Part shown: piece by piece, positions 44,538 through 53,099 of the stretch
Position numbering within the stretch: position 1 is the stretch's first letter
How the letters are laid out: each line of letters starts with the position of its first letter
Source: Coriobacteriia bacterium
GTDB lineage: Bacteria; Actinomycetota; Coriobacteriia; Coriobacteriales; QAMH01
Assembly (NCBI GenBank): GCA_003149935.1
Contig: QAMH01000006.1
Coordinates: forward strand, 649,557 to 713,556
Direction of reading: 5' to 3'
DNA length: 64,000 nt
Program-made: the position numbers and the translations under genes
The notes under the pieces: generated by a model
The model's database searches: none
Told to the model about the DNA's origin: nothing
What the model saw: only the letters and a program-made list of their open reading frames with translations

Positions 44538-46448
44538 CTAGAGAGCCTCGTTCGCCAAAGGCGTCATGTCGATCTGCAGAGAGGTTTCTGCCTTGGGCGA
44601 AGTCGTCACCGTGTAGCTGATGATCGTACTCTCCCCGCCGTTGATGCCCGTAATGCCGTACCAGACCTCGTTACCGTTATAACTTGCCTTGGTCATCTCG
44701 TCAGGACCGGGCGTGGTATACCACTCGCCACCAAAGTAGCTCGAATCGAAGAAGTAGCCATTCGTCTGCATGTTCGAGATACTGCCACCTGCCGGCGCAT
44801 AGAGATACACGTCCAAATGCATGTCGCTCACGCTACGCTTGATGGCCGCCTCGCCGGTGATGTACCAGGACATATCGGAGGCAGCAGCGTCACTAAGCGT
44901 GTTGCTAAAGGTGACGGTGACGTCATAACTCATAGAGCCGTCGACATTCTTGCGGCCTTCGCTTACCTGCGTATCCGCATCGAGATACCAGAAGCTCTTC
45001 GCGCCTGACGCGGCGCCAAAATAGATACCCGCAACGGGCTCGGTCTCGCTCACGGAGGTCAAGCCGGCTGCACCGAGCTTAGTGACGATGGCTTCCTCCT
45101 CGGGATTGGCCATCCAGATGTAGAAGCGACGGTCATCGAGCGAGTTATTGACGACCTCAAGAAGCTTTGCCAGGTCGACCTCGCCCAAATTGCCGAGTAC
45201 CTGGTCAAGCGCCGCACTGGCGACCTCGGCGAAGAAGGCGTCCTGAATCTCGTTCTCATCGCCGTAACGCAAGTACACCTCGTTCATGAGGATCTGCGCG
45301 GCATTGGTGCCATCGACAACCGTGCCATTGCTCGTGGTCACGCCTCCGGTGAGCGCGAGGATGCGCTGCAGAAAGACCGGATCGAGCATGACAATGCCAT
45401 CGACCACCGTGTTGCCACTCGACTCCCAGATGGCCTTCTGGAGCTCGCCTACACGCGGGAAGTTGGGAATGTAGCCAACGTCACGCATATCCATGCCCAC
45501 GCGCTTGCCAAAGATCAGGAGCTCCTCATCGGTAAGGGGCAAAGCCGCCTCGCCGGTATCCGGGCGAGGAGCGGTCTCGCTTCCCACGAAGTCGCCCATG
45601 CTCATCTTGCCATCCTCGACGGTCATGATGCCAAAGGACCCCGCCATGCCGCCGGTGGAGCGCGGCTCGGCGTTGTTCGCAGCGATCACGAGGTAATGGG
45701 CGGGTTCGCCATCGGCACCGAGCATGCCGGGCAGCAGATGCGAGAGCTCGCTTGCGTACTCGGAAACGGTATCAAGCGTGCCGACCAGCCCCTTGACGGT
45801 CTGGACGGGCTCCTTGAGCTGGTCGAGGTGAGAATCGCCCATCTTGGCGACCTGCTCGGCGCAATCGTGAATCGTGGGATACTCGGCACCGAGCGGCGTG
45901 AGCATGTCCTCGACGGCCTGCACGTTGACGCCGCCATCGACCACGATGCCCGAAAGCCCCTCTGCGGGAAGCGCGTTGATAAGCGGCGTAACCGCCTTGG
46001 CGCATAGCGTGTCCGCCACGCTCGCAATCGTGCGCACCTGGGCGATATCGCTACCATAGACGGGAATGAGCGTGGCAGCGGCCCACAGAGGGCTGCTCAC
46101 GTTGTCGTTGAGCTTCTTGGCGGTTGCCGAAAGCTCCGTCGCCGTTTTTCCAGCGCCGGTCTTATCGCCCTCCTTGAGCTGCGTGACAAGCGTCTTTCCC
46201 TGGTCCATGAGGACTTCGGCATCGGCCTTGGCATCCTTGGCGCTCATGGCAAGGGCCACACCGGAACACCCCAGGATAAGGATGACCGCCACGACAACCA
46301 CGATGATGATGTTGCGACGCTTGTGGTTCTTGGGGCACCGCGCGCTGTGTCCGACGTAATTGCTCGCGTTGTACGCTGCCATATCCGACCGCAAGACGGG
46401 CTGCTGCCCACTGCGACTGTGGTTACCGTGAGCGGAATACCTGACCAT
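44538..46448 (-). CDS. DUF4012 membrane-anchored protein, copy B
   Basis: The 636-residue product from ATG 46448 (GGGGAG upstream) has a basic cytoplasmic N-terminus, a helix at about 45-68 and the external DUF4012 domain (HYLVIAANNAEPRSTGGMAG, VMLDPVFLQRILALTGGV, RFYIWMANPEEEAIV). It is co-directional with the initiating transferase at 43569. Copy A at 33833 has the same start motif (YNASNYVGHS against YGAANYVSHG) and same C-terminus type. Higher GC than copy A suggests that the two were not produced by a recent local duplication. Confidence 0.85.
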   Translation of the reverse strand: MVRYSAHGNHSRSGQQPVLRSDMAAYNASNYVGHSARCPKNHKRRNIIIVVVVAVILILGCSGVALAMSAKDAKADAEVLMDQGKTLVTQLKEGDKTGAGKTATELSATAKKLNDNVSSPLWAAATLIPVYGSDIAQVRTIASVADTLCAKAVTPLINALPAEGLSGIVVDGGVNVQAVEDMLTPLGAEYPTIHDCAEQVAKMGDSHLDQLKEPVQTVKGLVGTLDTVSEYASELSHLLPGMLGADGEPAHYLVIAANNAEPRSTGGMAGSFGIMTVEDGKMSMGDFVGSETAPRPDTGEAALPLTDEELLIFGKRVGMDMRDVGYIPNFPRVGELQKAIWESSGNTVVDGIVMLDPVFLQRILALTGGVTTSNGTVVDGTNAAQILMNEVYLRYGDENEIQDAFFAEVASAALDQVLGNLGEVDLAKLLEVVNNSLDDRRFYIWMANPEEEAIVTKLGAAGLTSVSETEPVAGIYFGAASGAKSFWYLDADTQVSEGRKNVDGSMSYDVTVTFSNTLSDAAASDMSWYITGEAAIKRSVSDMHLDVYLYAPAGGSISNMQTNGYFFDSSYFGGEWYTTPGPDEMTKASYNGNEVWYGITGINGGESTIISYTVTTSPKAETSLQIDMTPLANEAL

Positions 46449-46599
46449 GATGCTCCCCATGTTCGAAATCACTGGTTATCGTGAGTTTTCATGACAAATG
46501 TTTGCTCATGATACCGCAAGAGCCCCAAAGGCACGGTTTCTCCACGCATTCTATGCGATAACCGTGACCATGCAGATTGTCGAGGTGCCCGATACCGGG

Positions 46600-46780
46600 G
46601 CGCGCCCACGAAGACCCGCAACTGCCCAAACGGACCCGCGCAGACCCGTTCGGGCTGCTTCGCTGGCAGAATGCGGCCACGAAGACCCATCCGGCGGACC
46701 TATGCAAGTCCCTTTCGGCATATCACGCCGATTCCACCCCGTGCAGACTCATTTCCGGGTCTGCGCAGTCGCAACCTGCC
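46600..46780. repeat. Left family-2 repeat array beside nuclease-like gene 2
   Basis: The core is AGACCC-x-GC or its complement GGGTCT-x-xGC. Read on the minus strand, a central imperfect hairpin (46741-46766, arms GCGCAGACCC and GAGTCTGCAC, loop GGAAAT) is followed by GGGTCT cores whose first bases are at 46688 and 46647, which is 62 and 41 bp on, with a further core at 46617. Bases 46683-46776 align without gaps to the reverse complement of 49018-49109, so the two flanks are inverted copies. The rest of the 46449-47002 interval holds the conserved box and no gene. Confidence 0.78.
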
Positions 46781-46872
46781 ACGCCGTAGCCCACGTCACT
46801 CCCCTATTCTTTAGCCAGTCTGACTTCACACCGAAATTACTCCGACATCATCCCGAAATCGCTCTGAAATCG

Positions 46873-46899
46873 TTCAGATTCTCAGGGTAGATGTCTCGG
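46873..46899 (+). promoter_or_regulatory. Conserved box upstream of nuclease-like gene 2
   Basis: This segment matches 21 of 27 bases of 482-508 upstream of the paralogue. It contains TTCAGATTCTCAGGG. It lies about 100 bp before the GTG start. Several GAAATC/CGAAAT words precede it (46836-46872) and may form part of the same control region. Confidence 0.45.
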
Positions 46900-47002
46900 T
46901 GCTTTAACACCTACCATTGCTCAGCACGGAGAGAGGCCGCACTTGGCGGTGCCCGCCGAACAATTCGCCCTCAGATGACGCATACGCATGGGAAGGAAGT
47001 TC

Positions 47003-47986
47003 GTGAAAGCATACGTAGTCGGTAGTTCTGCACTTCATGCCTGGCGACGCAACCAAGCGGGTGCAACCACTCTCAAGAGAGAGGTCGCAAACCCCCTGAC
47101 CGATTGCCCGACGACACCCCAAGAGCTAGAGGCAATCGGCCTCTCTCGCTTTGACCTTGGCACTGCGCCCATACGCCTCATGGTGCCATCCTATGCACAT
47201 CGCATATCGAAACGGTTATATAAATACCGTGTCCATTCGCGCGCTCTCCCAAAAGGTGCGTTCCGACAACTCGGCGATCGTGTATGCTTGGCCTCCCCCG
47301 AGCTTTGTCTCATCCAATCCGCATGCGTGCTTTCGAGATACCAACTGATGGAATTGTGCATGGAGCTGTGTGGCACGTATGCGCTGCTTCCCGAGGAGCC
47401 CCGCGGATACATCTGCAGGGACCTCCAGCTTGCATCGGTCGCGTCTATCCGCAGTTTCCTGCGCGAGGCATCAGAGCTGCATGGATCAAAACGGTTGTCC
47501 ATTATTTTGAAGTACCTACAAGATGGCTCGAACTCTCCCATGGAAACGCGTGCGTATCTCCTCGCCTGCCTTCCGAAAAGGTACGGTGGCTTTGGCTTAC
47601 CGAAGGCCGAGCTTAATGCCCGCATCGAACTCGATGCCGAGGAACGGCGTATTGCACGACGCGAGCACTTCAAAAGCGATATGAGCTGGCCACATGCCAT
47701 GGTTATCGTCGAATACGATGGCCACGACGACCATGAATCCCGCGAAAGCAGGGCACGTGATGCCACAAGGCGAAACATCTTGCTCTCGAAGGGATATACC
47801 GTATTCACCCTTACGGGCAAACAGCTGTGCAACGCGTTCGAATTCGCAAAGGTTGCAGCTGACATCGCCCGAAGCATCCATCACCGAATGAGGGACTTTC
47901 CCGAAGACTGGGAGGAGCGCCATGGAATCCTCCGCAGGGAATTATTCAAATCAATGACAAGCTATGAAACAGAGCGCTCTCTCTAA
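47003..47986 (+). CDS. Nuclease-like protein with DUF559-type C-terminus, paralogue 2
   Basis: The start is set at GTG 47003, which has GGAAGGA five bases upstream and aligns exactly with residue 1 of the paralogue at 561. The 327-residue protein opens VKAYVVGSSALHAWRR, has the SPELCLIQSACVLS block near 90 and the nuclease-like VEYDGHDDHESRESRARDA at 236-254 with E237 and D239. Both proteins share a CMELCG-YAL segment and a PMETR-YLL-CLPKR-GG-GLP segment. The gene is single, flanked by inverted family-2 repeat arrays. Function is unknown; DNA cleavage or DNA binding at its own repeats is the working idea. Confidence 0.7.
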   Translation: MKAYVVGSSALHAWRRNQAGATTLKREVANPLTDCPTTPQELEAIGLSRFDLGTAPIRLMVPSYAHRISKRLYKYRVHSRALPKGAFRQLGDRVCLASPELCLIQSACVLSRYQLMELCMELCGTYALLPEEPRGYICRDLQLASVASIRSFLREASELHGSKRLSIILKYLQDGSNSPMETRAYLLACLPKRYGGFGLPKAELNARIELDAEERRIARREHFKSDMSWPHAMVIVEYDGHDDHESRESRARDATRRNILLSKGYTVFTLTGKQLCNAFEFAKVAADIARSIHHRMRDFPEDWEERHGILRRELFKSMTSYETERSL

Positions 47987-48066
47987 CGTCGAGGTCTTCA
48001 TCATCAAAAGCCTAACGCCGAATGCCAGTGAGAGTCGCTGGGCAAATCGTTTCCCTGAATCCCCAT

Positions 48067-48768
48067 CTAGTCTTCAGGGCGTTTGTTCTCTTCATGGGAC
48101 TCGTGAGAGGCAACATGTCCCGCGTCCCTTTGCGCCTCTTCCTCTTGCGCCTCGCCCGGATGCTCCGTTTGCCAACGAATGGTCGCCCGGCTACGCTCCT
48201 GCAACTCGACTTCCAGAAGATCTGCCTTGAAGGCATAGTTGTTCCAAAATGCTCCTGCCAGGTAGATAAGAATCGCCCCATCAAAGAGGAGGACGCGGGC
48301 AAAATCGACAGTTCCGACCTGATACGTATTGATAGTGAGAATAACAAGCCCCGCGATACCAATCATACGGACGATGATTCGATAACGCATCGACTCCCAC
48401 TTGAACTCGCCCTCGACCTGTTGCTGTGCCTCCGTATCCGTTTCGGGATTACCCGTGAGGCGCCTCGCGAGTGCCTGCCGGAACCTGGGCAGTTCTTTAC
48501 GCTCGGCACGCAATTGAAAGATGCGAACGACACTGGCCGCATAGGCAAGCACGAGAATGATGATGAGACCGGAAACGCCCTTGGTGGAGAGCTCGGGACT
48601 CGTAAACGCAAAATAGGCGATGACGCCAATGATTACGGCGATGAGAAGGACGTTCATCACGATAAAAGTGACTTTAGCCAACCTTGAAGCCCCAGAAATG
48701 CCCCATTCCTCGCGAAGTCCCGGAACAGACTCGATGTAGCTTTTGACCTGCTCGTCAGTAGGTGTGCC
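48067..48768 (-). CDS. Hypothetical four-helix membrane protein
   Basis: The product is about 233 residues from ATG 48768 (GAGGA six bases upstream; ATG 48774 is the alternative). Hydrophobic helices lie at about 32-55, 65-88, 128-148 and 155-176. The C-terminal 50 residues are charged and rich in Glu, His and Arg. I recognise no family. It is convergent with nuclease-like gene 2, with about 80 bp between them, and separated from the DUF2207 gene by the repeat array. Confidence 0.65.
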   Translation of the reverse strand, partial: GTPTDEQVKSYIESVPGLREEWGISGASRLAKVTFIVMNVLLIAVIIGVIAYFAFTSPELSTKGVSGLIIILVLAYAASVVRIFQLRAERKELPRFRQALARRLTGNPETDTEAQQQVEGEFKWESMRYRIIVRMIGIAGLVILTINTYQVGTVDFARVLLFDGAILIYLAGAFWNNYAFKADLLEVELQERSRATIRWQTEHPGEAQEEEAQRDAGHVASHESHEENKRPED

Positions 48769-49019
48769 CATAGTCATTCCTCGGCATCTCTCCTGGTAAT
48801 CGGTTTTAATCCTCGTGCCAAGTATCGCACACTTTTTATGTTCGGTTCTGATTGTCGACATTTCTTGTGAGACGATGCAAACAATCTCAGGATTGCGAAG
48901 CAGCAAATATCGGCTGCATGGATTCTAGATCACGGGACAACGAACGCAGCGTGAAGGCGACGCGCCATGAGGCAGCAGATGCCGATGATTCGGAACGGAG
49001 ATCGCGAGATGACGGATTG

Positions 49020-49260
49020 CGACCGCATAGACTCGGAAATGGGTCTGCGCGGGACGAAATCGGCGAGATAAGCCGAAGGAGACCCGCATAAACCCGTCGA
49101 GTGGGTCTATGCGAACGCGTTTCGTCAACGAGGCATCCCGAATGGGTCTCAGCGATCGCATCCAGGCGTCAAATTGCGGTGGGTCGCCATCCGAGAGGGC
49201 CTGCGCGGGCTCGTCCCGCCAGATGCGAGTCTCCGACGGGTCTCTGCACGTGCACCTCGT
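49020..49260. repeat. Right family-2 repeat array
   Basis: A central imperfect hairpin (49025-49050; GCATAGACTC, loop GGAAAT, GGGTCTGCGC) is followed by GGGTCT cores at 49103 (62 bp on) and 49144 (41 bp on), a poor core at 49181 and another at 49238. A second hairpin with arms CGCATAAACCC (49086-49096) and GGGTCTATGCG (49103-49113) lies between. The remaining DNA from 48769 to 49305 carries no gene. Confidence 0.8.
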
Positions 49261-49305
49261 CAGACGCATGCCTCCGTCAGATAAATGCAGCTCGCGCGTG
49301 AAGCC

Positions 49306-51273
49306 CTAGCGCGAGAAGCCGCCGCCTCCACCGCCGAAACCGCCGCCTCCACCCATCGAGAAGCCGCCTCCACCGCCGAAGCTCCCGCCGCCACCACCTT
49401 TGGCAGCGGCAATGATGCTTTGCGCCGAAGACATCGTGTTCTCGAACGCGTTTCCAAAGAAGTCCACACTCGCCGCACCGGCATGCATCGAAACGTAGGG
49501 GTTGTAGTACCACAGCATGCTGCCGACAAACACGTCGCTAGTCCAAATGTCAGGTGCGACGCGGTTGAGGTCATTCACGACCTGGTCGGCAACACCGAAC
49601 AGATACGCATAGACAAGCAGCTCGCCCCACACCTTGGCATCCGTAGGCACGGCCTCGTCAAGTGCGGTGAAGTCCTTGAACCAGCGCTTGAGCGCCGTGC
49701 AGCGCGCGTAGATATCGACGGCCTCCTGAGAACGCCGCGTCATGAAGAACGAGAACACAAGCAGAATCACGGCACCGGGAAACAGACCGATGAGCGGCAT
49801 GAAGTTCTCGATCGTGATGCTCACGAAGGCACCGAGCACGATGAGTCCGATTGACGCAATCTGAAACGCGCGTTTACAACGCTCGCCCGTCCTCTCGAAA
49901 AAGCCACGTCTGTCGACCTCGGCACTGATGGTGCCCTGCCATAGCTGCATGGAGTTCACGTAGCTTTGGGCATGATCCTTGGCATATGCCTCGATATCCT
50001 CGAGCGTGACGCTGCCGTACTGCACGCCAATCCTGTCGAAGACCAGGTCGAGCGCCTTGGTGTCAATGGCGTCGTGATTCACATGGAGGCGCTTTTCGGG
50101 ATTGAGCCCGAGCCTATAGGTCACGTGCTCCTTGTCACCGAGGATCTTGCGTTCCTCGATGCTCGTCTCGCGCGAGATACTCACCACGCCGAGATTGGAG
50201 AGATGCATGAGGACGGCGGTCAGATCATTGGCATCGGGTTTGTTCCAGCGCCATAGACGCGCGATGACGGCGGGGTTTGTCCCCTTCTCGGGCACGTCGC
50301 GCCAGTATTCGTCCGTAAAGCTTGGTTTGTGTTCGCGGCCATAGCGGAAGAACAAGACGAGCGCGACGATGAGACACGCGAGCGAGATGCACAGGGGGAT
50401 GACGAGCAACAACACGTCGATAATGCGACGAGTCTGCGCCTCGCGCTCCCATGCCTGCTCCTCCTCGAGCACCTGGGGAAGCCCGTCATAGGCGTGCGTT
50501 TGCTCGGCCGAGACCGATGGCGTCCAACTTGCCGGGAAGGCGACGCGCATCTCGGCGAAGCTCCCCTCTTTCACGCGCGGAACGTCGAACTCGATGACGC
50601 CGGTGTCCTCGAAGCTCACCGAGCCATTGATGTTTCCGTGAGCGAAGGCGTAGACGTTTTCGCCGCCCATGACGCTTTGACCTGCAGGCACGGGCAGCCG
50701 CACGAACGCATGCACGTCCTCGGTATCGACATCCCAGTTGGGAGCGACGAATTGCCAATACAGCACGCTCACATCGTCATAGCGATTGACAGCGCCCGTG
50801 TAGGTGTAATCGAAGACGAAGGTCTTCCTCTCGTCTTCGGTCGTCGAGAACGCATAGACCGCGCGTTCGGCCACATCGATGGAATAGTAGCCGCTCGGAG
50901 GGCCACCCGCCGTACGCCATGAACCCTGAAACGGTACTTCGACGAGCTGCGTGGTGACGCCGTTCTCATCGATGACCGACACGCCGTTGACGATGGTCGT
51001 GCCGCCGGGCGGCGGATCGAGCACCGCGGCCGTAAGCGTATAGCGCCCGTCGAACTCATAGGTCCGCGCATCGACGACATGTAGCGAGCCATCCTCGTTA
51101 ACGGTCGCGTTGATGGTGTCACTCGTGCACGCATGACTCTTGGCGTGCGCGCTTACGGGCATGATGCATGCGCACGCGACAAGCCAAAACACGCACGCGG
51201 CCATCAACACCAAAACGAGACAGTTACTCTGAGCAGCTGTCTCATTTTTCGCTATTGCAATTCGCGCTCGCAT
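49306..51273 (-). CDS. DUF2207 membrane protein with glycine-rich C-terminus
   Basis: The 655-residue protein has a signal peptide (about 20-45), an external DUF2207 domain (about 50-280, with VNEDGSLHVVDARTYEFDG), a membrane helix near 290-312, a cytoplasmic stretch, two helices near 470-515 and a tail of Gly-rich repeats ending GGGGGGFSR. The start overlaps the lemA stop as TAATG, so the two are one operon. LemA-DUF2207 pairs are widespread in actinobacteria and Firmicutes, with no settled function; roles in envelope homeostasis have been proposed. Confidence 0.88.
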   Translation of the reverse strand: MRARIAIAKNETAAQSNCLVLVLMAACVFWLVACACIMPVSAHAKSHACTSDTINATVNEDGSLHVVDARTYEFDGRYTLTAAVLDPPPGGTTIVNGVSVIDENGVTTQLVEVPFQGSWRTAGGPPSGYYSIDVAERAVYAFSTTEDERKTFVFDYTYTGAVNRYDDVSVLYWQFVAPNWDVDTEDVHAFVRLPVPAGQSVMGGENVYAFAHGNINGSVSFEDTGVIEFDVPRVKEGSFAEMRVAFPASWTPSVSAEQTHAYDGLPQVLEEEQAWEREAQTRRIIDVLLLVIPLCISLACLIVALVLFFRYGREHKPSFTDEYWRDVPEKGTNPAVIARLWRWNKPDANDLTAVLMHLSNLGVVSISRETSIEERKILGDKEHVTYRLGLNPEKRLHVNHDAIDTKALDLVFDRIGVQYGSVTLEDIEAYAKDHAQSYVNSMQLWQGTISAEVDRRGFFERTGERCKRAFQIASIGLIVLGAFVSITIENFMPLIGLFPGAVILLVFSFFMTRRSQEAVDIYARCTALKRWFKDFTALDEAVPTDAKVWGELLVYAYLFGVADQVVNDLNRVAPDIWTSDVFVGSMLWYYNPYVSMHAGAASVDFFGNAFENTMSSAQSIIAAAKGGGGGSFGGGGGFSMGGGGGFGGGGGGFSR

Positions 51274-51839
51274 TACGAGAAGCTCACTTGCGGAGCGGTG
51301 GCTGCGGGAGCGGCCGCCTCGAAGAGCTCACGCTCCTTGAAACCGAACATGCCGGCGAAAATGACGGCCGGGAAGGTCTGGATACCGTTGTTGTACTTCA
51401 TGACCGTATCGTTGTAGCTCTGGCGCATGTAGCTAATCTTGTCCTCGGTCTCCGAGAGCTGAGCCTGGAGGTCGAGGAAATTGACGGAAGCCTTGAGGTC
51501 GGGATACGCCTCGCTCACGGCAAAGAGCGTCTTGAGGGCGCCCGTGAGCATGTTCTCGGCTTCGGCACGCGCCTCGGGCGTCGTGGCGTTCATCGCCGCG
51601 TTACGCGCCTGCGTCACGGCCTCGAGCGTGCCACTCTCGTGCGCCGCATAGCCCTTGACGGTCTCGACGAGGTTGGGGATGAGGTCGAGCCTGCGCTGGA
51701 GCTGCACGTCAATCTGCGCCCAAGCGTTATCGACACGATTGCGCATGCGCACGAGGTTGTTGTACATCCCAATAAGCGCGATGGCGAGAATGACGATTAT
51801 TACGACGATGACGATGAGGGCAATGGTAAGTCCGCTCAT
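51273..51839 (-). CDS. lemA: LemA family protein
   Basis: The 188-residue protein has one N-terminal membrane helix (about 5-27) with a short outside end, then a long helical region typical of LemA (YNNLVRMRNRVDNAWAQIDV, LQRRLDLIPNLVETVKGY, AYPDLKASVNFLDLQAQL, SETEDKISYMRQSYND). The start at ATG 51839 has AAAGGTG upstream; the longer frame enters REP-like DNA. It is translationally coupled to the DUF2207 gene. Confidence 0.92.
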   Translation of the reverse strand: MSGLTIALIVIVVIIVILAIALIGMYNNLVRMRNRVDNAWAQIDVQLQRRLDLIPNLVETVKGYAAHESGTLEAVTQARNAAMNATTPEARAEAENMLTGALKTLFAVSEAYPDLKASVNFLDLQAQLSETEDKISYMRQSYNDTVMKYNNGIQTFPAVIFAGMFGFKERELFEAAAPAATAPQVSFS

Positions 51840-51900
51840 GAGGGCACCTTTCTTTAGTAATACTGTGCTAACTCGCATTCTATCTGTTGGCATCCAGAAT

Positions 51901-52130
51901 GTCATTTCGGGCGGAGCGAACGCAATGGCGCCTCATGTCATTTCGAGCGGAGCGAACAAAGTGAGCGCCTCATGTCATTTCGAGCGGAGCGAACGAAGTG
52001 AGCGCAGTCGAGAAATCCCGCTCTTGCGTTCCGTTAGTAGTGACGGAGGAGATTTCTCCACTCCGGCGCTACGCGCCTCCGGTCGAAATGACAATGGGGG
52101 GGCTACGCGCCTACGGTCGAAATGACAATG
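51901..52130. repeat. REP-like intergenic element cluster
   Basis: Three forward copies of GTCATTTCGAGCGGAGCGAA begin near 51901, 51936 and 51973, followed by a CAGTCGAGAAATCCC end and two inverted ends (GGTCGAAATGACAATGGG) at about 52080 and 52115. The cluster can fold into long hairpins. It fills the gap between lemA and the suf promoter. Confidence 0.82.
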
Positions 52131-52216
52131 GGCGACCGTCGGAGCGGAGCGTCCCTCCCCCTCCCCCTCCGCCGCGTCCCAAAAGTTACCTTTGCATGTC
52201 GAAGCGGCGAGTTTTC

Positions 52217-52244
52217 TTGACATTGAACATGCACCATTTACATT
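52217..52244 (+). promoter_or_regulatory. Probable suf operon promoter
   Basis: TTGACA (52217-52222) and TACATT (52239-52244) are 16 bp apart, about 75 bp upstream of sufC. Nearby words TTGACATTGAACATG and CATTTACATTGAG overlap the boxes and could serve as a repressor site. No SufR-type regulator gene is present in the window. Confidence 0.55.
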
Positions 52245-52331
52245 GAGCAGAAAAAGTTCCACGAGCCTTCGCGCACGTGAAACCGCAGCGAGGAAACATG
52301 AGAGGACCTCGCAGGAGAGATGGGAACACCT

Positions 52332-53090
52332 ATGAGCGATGCACTATTGTCCGTCCGCGACCTGTCAGCTGGTGTTGACGGCAAGGAGATTCTTCATTCG
52401 GTCGACCTCGATGTCGAGGAAGGCGGCGTCCACGTTCTGATGGGCCCCAACGGCGCGGGCAAGTCGACGCTGGGCCACGTCATCATGGGCGAGCCGACCT
52501 ACGACGTCACGGGCGGCACCATCATGTTCGGCGGCGAGGACGTCACCGATCTCTCCCCCGACAAGCGCAGCCTTGCCGGCATGTTCCTCTCGTTCCAGGC
52601 TCCCGTCGAGATTCCCGGCGTGCCGCTGTCGAGCTTCCTGCGTGCCATCGCCTCGGCGCGCCCCGAACTCGACATGAAGCGCAAGGAGTTCCGCAAGCGC
52701 GTGCGCGAGCTTGCCGATGAGCTCGACATGGATCGCGCCTACCTCGACCGCGAGCTTGGCGTGGGCTTCTCGGGCGGCGAGAAGAAGAAGGTCGAGATGC
52801 TGCAGCTTCTGCTGCTCAAGCCGCGTCTCGCCATCCTCGACGAGGCCGACTCCGGCCTTGACGTCGATGCGCTCTCCGTCGTCAGCCGCGGCATGGAGCT
52901 CTACCGTCGCGAATGCAACGGCACCTTGCTCGTCATCACCCACAACACGCGCATCCTCGAGCACCTCGATGTCGACAAGGTGCATGTCATGGTGCGCGGC
53001 CGCATGGTCGCCGAGGGCGACGCGAGCATGATCGCCGACATCGACACCAACGGATTCGAGCAGTTCGAGTCCCTCGCGCAGGCACGATAA
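52332..53090 (+). CDS. sufC: SufC, ATPase of the SUF iron-sulfur assembly complex
   Basis: The 252-residue soluble ABC-type ATPase has Walker A GPNGAGKST (about 35-43), the SufC-specific FLSFQAPVEIPGV Q-loop region, signature FSGGEKKKVEM and Walker B LAILDEADSGLDVDA. It drives conformational change of the SufBCD scaffold. ATG 52332 gives the usual family N-terminus; ATG 52320, four codons earlier, lies directly against GGAGAG. It is the first gene of sufCBDSU, whose members overlap or lie within ten bases. Confidence 0.95.
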   Translation: MSDALLSVRDLSAGVDGKEILHSVDLDVEEGGVHVLMGPNGAGKSTLGHVIMGEPTYDVTGGTIMFGGEDVTDLSPDKRSLAGMFLSFQAPVEIPGVPLSSFLRAIASARPELDMKRKEFRKRVRELADELDMDRAYLDRELGVGFSGGEKKKVEMLQLLLLKPRLAILDEADSGLDVDALSVVSRGMELYRRECNGTLLVITHNTRILEHLDVDKVHVMVRGRMVAEGDASMIADIDTNGFEQFESLAQAR

Positions 53091-53099
53091 GGGGCCGCC

